From Corinectria fuckeliana (lineage: Eukaryota > Ascomycota > Sordariomycetes > Hypocreales > Nectriaceae): a stretch of DNA of 23,510 nt. Of this stretch, positions 18,388 to 23,510 are shown in pieces (position 1 is the first letter of the stretch; every line of letters begins with the position of its first letter). The notes beneath the pieces are model-generated. The model was not told where the DNA came from, ran no database searches, and saw only the letters and a program-made list of their open reading frames with translations. The DNA is taken from contig WPDH01000276.1 in the NCBI GenBank assembly GCA_019137255.1, positions 1 through 23,510 of the forward strand. The letters are read 5' to 3'. A program made the translations under genes and the position numbers.

Positions 18388-19834
18388 TCACCCGCCTTGT
18401 GCGTGAATCCGCCGACACCAGTCCCGCCCACGCGCCACCTGATAGTCACACAGCCGCGTCTCGATCACGATGCCAATGGCGCCCGCGATGCAGATGCCCC
18501 CGCTGTCGCTCACAGTCGTGGCCCCGAGGCTGAACTCGCGCTCCTCCACCGGCACATTCTCCATGATCTCGGCGAAGCAGTTCACGTACACGGCTCCTCC
18601 CAGCAGGCCCTCCCAGAAGACGATGACGAAGACCACGTAGACGGATGGGATGAAGAAGAGCATTGCGTGCAGAGCAAGGAGAGCGAGGTTGCCCACTTGG
18701 AACACCGAGGGGACGTATAGATGGTGGATGCGGATCCACGGCGTCGAGGACCGGGAGATGAAGACGCCCAGCTGGTAGAGGAACCCGTAGAAGGGATAGA
18801 ATTCGCGGTATTCTTTGAACGGAGACTTCTCCAGCGGGAAGAGCAGGGTAGGGGCGACGCCCTGGTTGATGGTGTATTCAGCAACGTACACGAGCAGGAG
18901 TGGGAGCATGTATGGGAAGAAGAGGGCCCTGGCTCTCCTCAGATTGTCTCGCAGCGTCGAGCTGTCGGTCGAGGAATGAGTCGGAGCCGTCCCCGAGGGC
19001 ATATCCGCGACATGGTCGTCGTCGTCAACATCTCGCTCCGGCACCACGTCGTACTCGTTGCGCCCCGAGCCCTGGTCCAGCGGCCCGCGCGGCAGGACCA
19101 CGAAGAAGCTGACGAACATGATGACGGGCAGGCACGCCGAGAACAGCAGGCTGTCCCGGACGCTGAACCCCCACCAGTCCGTCATCATCACGTACAGCCC
19201 GGCGCCCGCCAGTCCCGCGGCGCCCGTGCCCGAGCCCCAGCCGGCGAGGCTCGCGTGTCCGTAGTAGTGCGTCAGGCCGAGGAAGCTCAGCTCGCCGCCG
19301 CCGCTGCTGAGGCTGGCGAGCACGACGCCGAGGAGCTTGGCGGCGACGGACCGGGTGGCGGGCGTCAGGGCGACCATGAGCATGCCCGTCGAGGACAGGG
19401 CGATGAAGACGAGGACGCGCACGCGGTAGGGGACGCGGTGGATAAAGTACGGGGCGACGAGCTTGGTGAGGAACGAGGGCACCACGTCGGCGAGGAGGAC
19501 CACGCCCTTGGGGACCGAGCCGACGAGGTCCTGGGCGGCGGAGAGGACGACGACATAGAGGACGTTGTTGATGAGGCCTGGGAGCGCGTTAGCAACGCCG
19601 GGCCTTTTGCGACGGCGCTCGATTCCACCGGGACCGACCAAAGAGCCAAAAGGCAGCAATCACCCTCAAGTCCGGGTGTGTGAAGACGCCGGCCAACTTG
19701 GCCTTGTAGACGGCCCGCGACGACGAGGGCGAGCCGGGCAGCGGCAGCGGCAGCGGCAGGAGACGGGACGAGGCCGGCGAACGACGGGACGGGGCAGGCG
19801 AACGACGGGACGGGGCAGGCGAACGACCGGCCAT
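18388..19834 (-). CDS. BTN1: Battenin (CLN3) family vacuolar membrane protein Btn1
   Basis: Model: exon 1 19834-19639, 61-bp intron 19638-19578 (donor GTCGGT, branch TTGCTAAC, acceptor CCAG), exon 2 19577-18388; 461 residues. Splicing joins FWLFG to LINNVLYVV, restoring a conserved battenin block, followed by AAQDLVG.PKGVVLLADV-type residues and PYFIHRVPY. There are roughly ten hydrophobic segments, a charged acidic loop (about 240-285) and a conserved EREFSLGATTVSDSGG motif near the C-terminus. Battenin/Btn1 sits in vacuolar or lysosomal membranes and affects pH and basic amino-acid homeostasis; loss of human CLN3 causes Batten disease. The first ~40 residues are low complexity and include RRSPAPS repeats. 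An in-frame upstream ATG (19936) exists; I prefer 19834 because the added residues are not battenin-like. Confidence 0.92.
19779..19830 (-). repeat. 21-bp coding minisatellite in BTN1 exon 1
   Basis: Two and a half copies with a 21-bp period (starts 19779, 19800, 19821) encode the seven-residue unit RRSPAPS at the extreme N-terminus. The frame-neutral unit suggests tolerated length variation. Confidence 0.9.
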
Positions 19835-20424
19835 GGCGCAATGTCGTGTCGAATGTGAGTGTAGGTAGGATGGAGAATGTCGGGGCAAGCCAGGCATTGC
19901 GTAATCGCGAGGGCAAGCGATGGCTGGGCCAGGCACCCAGATAAGGAGATTAGGGGTCCCAGATAAGAAGATTAGGGGTCCAAGAGGACTGGCTAGGGGT
20001 CCCAGAGGGCTGGTCAGGCACCCAGATAAGATGATTAGCGGCCCCAGAGGACTGGTTAGCGGCCCCCATGGCGTGCATCACAGGGTTACTGGTTGTGTCC
20101 TGCATTGCAACACTGTAGGCCTACATGGCCGACAAAGACTCTCGTACGCAGTATGGTTGGTTCCCAAGTCCGGTTACTTCGAGAGTCCAGTTACTTTAAC
20201 ATCACCCGTGTCCATTGCTCTCGAGACTTGATCGTCATCGCCAAACGTCTAGGTCTACTTCATGGCCCGCATCCCTGCAAGCAGCAACATAATCATCAGC
20301 CTTATTATTACTTGTACATATTCTAGACCACATATAGCTCTAGGAGCTCTGCTTAATGCGAGAGCTTACCAACCACAGGCGGGATCCTAATGTTTTCAGT
20401 CAGACAGGACCATTTCTCGACACT
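19835..20424. other. BTN1 promoter / BTB gene 3' region
   Basis: About 590 bp between the two minus-strand genes, containing the composite 20-22-bp array at 19936-20063. No further gene recognised. Confidence 0.55.
19936..20063 (+). repeat. Composite 20-22-bp minisatellite, six units of two types
   Basis: Unit A (CCCAGATAAG.AGATTAGGGGT type) and unit B (CCCAGAGGACTGGTTAGCGGC type) are arranged A-A-B-B-A-B, each starting with CCCAGA or CCAAGA. The array ends about 100 bp upstream of the BTN1 start codon, in the likely promoter. Confidence 0.9.
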
Positions 20425-21502
20425 TCAGTATAGAACCATATCCTTGTCAAGGGCATCAGTCGTCGCTGGCTTTTGGACTGCACCGCGAGCTTCGTTGGCT
20501 CTGACGAGATTGTCAGCAAATGACTTGCTGGGTAGATTCGATTGATCGCTGTGCTAACAAACCTCCCCTTCCTCTCGCTCTAACGCTACTGACATCAACA
20601 CAAAGGACTTACTCCGGCGTATGTCGATGCTGGTACATGAGATAGTCGTACGTCAGGTCCGGCAGCCGCCTGAGCAGCTTCTTCAGGGCCTCGTCGTCGA
20701 GGAAATGGTACTTCTTGTACAGGTTGTCCACCACCAGGTCCCGCAGCCCCCTGTCCGAGTCGACCGTGGTCGTGTAGGCGATCTCGCTGGCCTCGGCGAA
20801 GTTGTGCGGCGAGATGGTCCGCGGGATGAGGAACGAGAAGTTGCGCAGCGCCATCTCCTTGAGGCCCGAGATTTGGTACTTTTCCCCGAGCGCGTACACC
20901 TTGGCGTGGAGGCACAGGTATTCGTCCTGCAGCGCCATTGTCTCTTCGCCTAGTTGCCCCAAACGGTTCAGTCCTGGGGGGGTGCTAATCAACGTCGTCC
21001 AGGTCATCCCGGGGCTTCCTTACCGTAGGTCTGGGCGTTCCAGGTCTCGCCGAGTTTTGACGGCTGCGGTCGCTCAGCGTCAGGCTCCACGCGAGGATAT
21101 ACGCCCCGGTACAGGAAGCAAATCATTGCGGCGACGGCCTCCGGGTCGTCGTCGGGGAGATCGATCTCGCCGCTCTCGCCCTCCTAGCTGCCAGTCAATA
21201 CAGGACTTCCGAGGACGCCGAGAGGAGCACGAACCTTGAAGGGCCCATCGCACGCCTTGGCGAAGAAGGGAGACCGGGTGCAAATAAGGAGCTTGTGGAC
21301 GGGGTATTCGTCGGTGCCGCACTTGATGATGAGGTCGGAATACGCGCCGCTCTCGGCACTACGTGGTGTTAGTTCGCCGGCCATGCCAAGCTGGGTTCAA
21401 CTAGACGGCTCACGAGATGAGGGCGCTCTGCAGAGCCTTGTAGGTTGTGTCATCAAGCTTCATGGTGGAGAGTCGGGTCTGGAGATCTAAGATCGGGGGC
21501 AT
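20425..21502 (-). CDS. BTB/POZ domain protein, five exons
   Basis: Model: exons 21502-21414, 21358-21235, 21183-21024, 20973-20613 and 20500-20425; introns of 55, 51, 50 and 112 bp; 269 residues. Support: donors GTGAGC, GTTCGT, GTAAGG and GTAAGT; a CTAAC branch in intron 1 and CTGAC in intron 4; all phases agree. The BTB fold spans about 36-105 (YSDLIIKCG, VHKLLICTRSPFF, FKEGESGEIDLPDDDP, MICFLYRGVY), followed by a region typical of fungal BTB proteins (KVYALGEKYQISGLKEMA, about 149-166). BTB domains mediate dimerisation and often recruit targets to Cul3 ubiquitin ligases; the specific role here is unknown. Without the last intron the protein would end after HTPE (stop at 20609-20611). An alternative start at 21463 (MKLDD) is possible. 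Confidence 0.8.
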
Positions 21503-22276
21503 GTCGAGAGAGGATGAAGATGGTTCTGGCACCAGAGCAACGACTCTGCTCCTTATGTACACGGCGACGAACAGAGACACACAGCGTGTCGCGGTCCGGT
21601 GGAGATGCTGGCAGCAACTGCCCAAGACCCACAGGTACATCAACAGCACGCTAATGCACACGGGATTCATCGTTGTCTTTGCTGTTGTCTTTGGTCTTGT
21701 TTGCTGTCAGAGGGTACACGAGCCCGACCTGTGCCCAACTCATCGGCAGTTCTGGCAACCCGGCGGGCGGTCTTGGACGGGAACAAAAGGGGAAGCGGTC
21801 TGATGAGACCCGAAGTGCGCAGCATAGGGTAGGGAGGGTGGTTTGGTGGAGAAATCCACCGCGAGAATGCGTGCCAACAGGCTTTAGATGGCTTTTAAGA
21901 AGGCCGGCAAGGCCATGCGAGGTCTGGTGATTGGATGTTCTAGCTGAGTGAGGCACTGCGGCTTGGGCTTTCGAGAGACACGTCGACGGCGTCGAAGCGT
22001 GGGTCTACGCCGCCTTACACGGAATAACTGGTAACTGATGGTCCAAGTCATCGCGAGCAGGGCCGTGTGGTTTGTGTTGGCCATGTACGACATGCCGCAT
22101 TTTACTTGTACAGCTGGAGACTTCTAATAGATATCTCAAACTGTGGTTGGCCTGTTTTTTAGTAGTACTGGTAGTGTTAGACTGGTACTGCTGAGACCGA
22201 GGTATACCCCCACCGGGGACTAAGCTACATAGTACTAATTAACCGTCAACCCTTGCAACCAGATGATCACCGTCAA
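21503..22276. other. Intergenic region upstream of the BTB gene
   Basis: About 770 bp with no recognised gene; it probably holds the BTB promoter and the tRNA 5' flank. A 12-bp word CCGGGGACTAAG at about 22213 also occurs at about 17940. Confidence 0.5.
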
Positions 22277-22365
22277 GGCAGAGTGCCTGAGTGGTTAAAG
22301 GGATGCACTCGAAATGTTGTGATGCATTGGCTTCGGCCGCGCAAGTTCGAATCTTGTCTCTGTCG
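22277..22365 (+). tRNA. tRNA-Ser (anticodon CGA) with 8-nt intron
   Basis: The 89-bp gene folds as a class II (long variable arm) tRNA. The 7-bp acceptor stem pairs GGCAGAG with CTCTGTC, with G as discriminator. The A box reads TGCCTGAGTGG and the B box GTTCGAATC. The T stem is GCAAG/CTTGT and the variable arm pairs GGC with GCC around TTCG, a serine hallmark. The anticodon stem ATGCA pairs with TGCAT only if eight bases (22314-22321) after position 37 are removed as an intron; the anticodon is then CGA (22310-22312), reading UCG. Pol III termination would use the T run just downstream. The RIP-type block begins immediately after. Confidence 0.9.
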
Positions 22366-22369
22366 CGGA

Positions 22370-22379
22370 TTTTTTTTTT
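22370..22379 (+). terminator. RNA polymerase III T-run terminator
   Basis: Ten consecutive T residues begin five bases after the tRNA discriminator base, the standard Pol III termination signal. Confidence 0.85.
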
Positions 22380-23340
22380 GAAATTTTTAATTATTATTCA
22401 CTTATAGCTCTTAAACTTGTTAAAGAAAGGATTTAAATACTTAATACTGTTGTTATAGTGAGTCGCTTATGTATACTATCTGTAGCTTAATATAGCTAAA
22501 CTTTTAACTTAAGATCTAAAGGTAGTCTTATAAGCTTAGCAGGCTTTATAATAGACAGTTAAGGTATAGTGTGTGTTATACTTAAAGATAGTAATAAGAA
22601 GGTTTAGTATAAATATTTTAGATTGTAAGATTTCTTTTTAAGAAATTAGCACTTAGTACTATTAGTATCTTAAAAGGTAAAAACAAACTAGATAAGTTTA
22701 TAACTATTATAAAAAGATAAAGAAAAATATAGTAAAATATAAAATAACTATTTAAGCTATATTAAAGTTTTAACTTAAGATTTATATTTATATTTTAAAT
22801 ATATTATAGCTTTTAAATAGTATAAATAAATTATATAAAGTTTAAGCTTTTCTAATAAACTAAAATATAAAGTATAAAAAAGCCTTAATATAAGTTTAAT
22901 TATAGTATATTTAATAAGGTTACTAAGAAGTTTAATTATAGTTTTATTATTTAATAAAAAAGACTATTAACTTTAAATATAATATTATATTATAAGAAAG
23001 ACTTTATTAATAAAGTAAAAAAAGATAAATATTATATAAATAGCTAAATAATAAAATATTTTAAGTCGCTTTTAATTATTATAAATAAAAAGATTAGAAA
23101 TTATAATTTTAAGTTATTACTTATAAGAATATTTTCTTAATATTATATATAAAATATAATAGCTAGGTTTAATTTAAAAATATAAAGTAAGTTTAAAATA
23201 TAAAAGTGTTTTAAACTAGTAGTTTAAAATATTATTATAAGTAATATAAGTTATAGTTTAATAAAAGCAACCTAAATATACCTAGCTAGTATAATTTTAA
23301 CACTTAACTGTTTTACTCTTATAGTAGATTAAGTGCTTAA
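22380..23340. repeat. Second large RIP-type AT-rich block
   Basis: TpA-rich DNA, nearly devoid of CpG, begins directly after the tRNA terminator. No protein motif was readable on either strand, so the parent element is unknown. A retroelement that targeted the tRNA flank is possible but not shown. Confidence 0.6.
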
Positions 23341-23447
23341 TATTTAGTTAACTATTTCTCTCTTCTTTACCTCTTTTTTATCTTTTTCTCTTTTTTTCTT
23401 TTCTTTTTTTCTCGTTCTCTCTTTTTATTTTTTTCCTGTCTCTCTCT
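23341..23447 (+). repeat. Polypyrimidine tract
   Basis: About 100 bp of almost pure C/T (CTCTTCTTTACCTC, then many T and CT runs) lies within the AT-rich block, ending in a CTCTCTCTGAG-type stretch. It may be an element's terminal or promoter-like segment; function unknown. Confidence 0.7.
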
Positions 23448-23510
23448 GAGTGATGATAGCTCTATTCCTAGTAAAAAGACTATTTACTTATATATAGTAA
23501 TAGTATAAGA

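Noticed and set aside
18721..19683. 320-codon plus-strand frame opposite BTN1
   Set aside because: Antisense of a membrane protein gene; highly charged, no domain, while the minus strand is clearly battenin.
21651..21956. 101-codon minus-strand and overlapping plus-strand frames upstream of the BTB gene
   Set aside because: No domain or conserved motif seen; treated as non-coding flank.

Overview
This window looks like nuclear DNA from a filamentous ascomycete, most likely a Sordariomycete-type Pezizomycotina. Four things point there: short spliceosomal introns (50-112 bp) with CTAAC/CTGAC-type branch points; GC-rich, proline/serine-rich fungal proteins; single-copy fungal housekeeping genes (an SDH assembly factor, the Rpd3L subunit Rxt3, the battenin homologue Btn1); and blocks of extremely AT/TpA-rich DNA with the signature of repeat-induced point mutation (RIP).

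Layout. Positions 1 to about 5330 are a RIP-degraded block. Its + strand still reads, through many stops, as a Ty1/copia retrotransposon with integrase, reverse transcriptase and RNase H in copia order. The first intact gene, SDHAF4/SDH8 (5848-6306, +), is convergent with a large two-exon RXT3 gene (6680-10275, -); the track-like 458- and 736-codon reading frames are joined here by a 59-bp intron. About 3.9 kb without a convincing gene follow (10.3-14.2 kb), holding simple-sequence arrays and a small RIP block (about 13.25-13.64 kb). Then come a small three-exon C2H2 zinc-finger gene (14199-14743, -), a nucleotidylyltransferase of the NMNAT/Pof1-like type (15880-16983, -), a repeat-rich spacer, the battenin gene BTN1 (18388-19834, -, one 61-bp intron) and a BTB/POZ gene (20425-21502, -, four introns). 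A tRNA-Ser(CGA) gene with a very short intron (22277-22365, +) sits directly beside a second large AT-rich block that runs to the window end.

The genes do not form an operon or an obvious pathway cluster. They are independent genes: mitochondrial complex II assembly, chromatin deacetylation, a nucleotidyl transferase, vacuolar/lysosomal membrane function and a BTB adaptor. I see no biosynthetic cluster, CRISPR array or evident new molecular system. The more distinctive signals are several minisatellites of about 20-22 bp in or just upstream of genes, a divergent repeat family present in opposite orientation at about 13.8 and 17.6 kb, the compact tRNA intron, and the residual base context of the RIP blocks. 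All splice models were inferred by eye from splice-site motifs, reading phase and remembered family patterns; no alignment was run.
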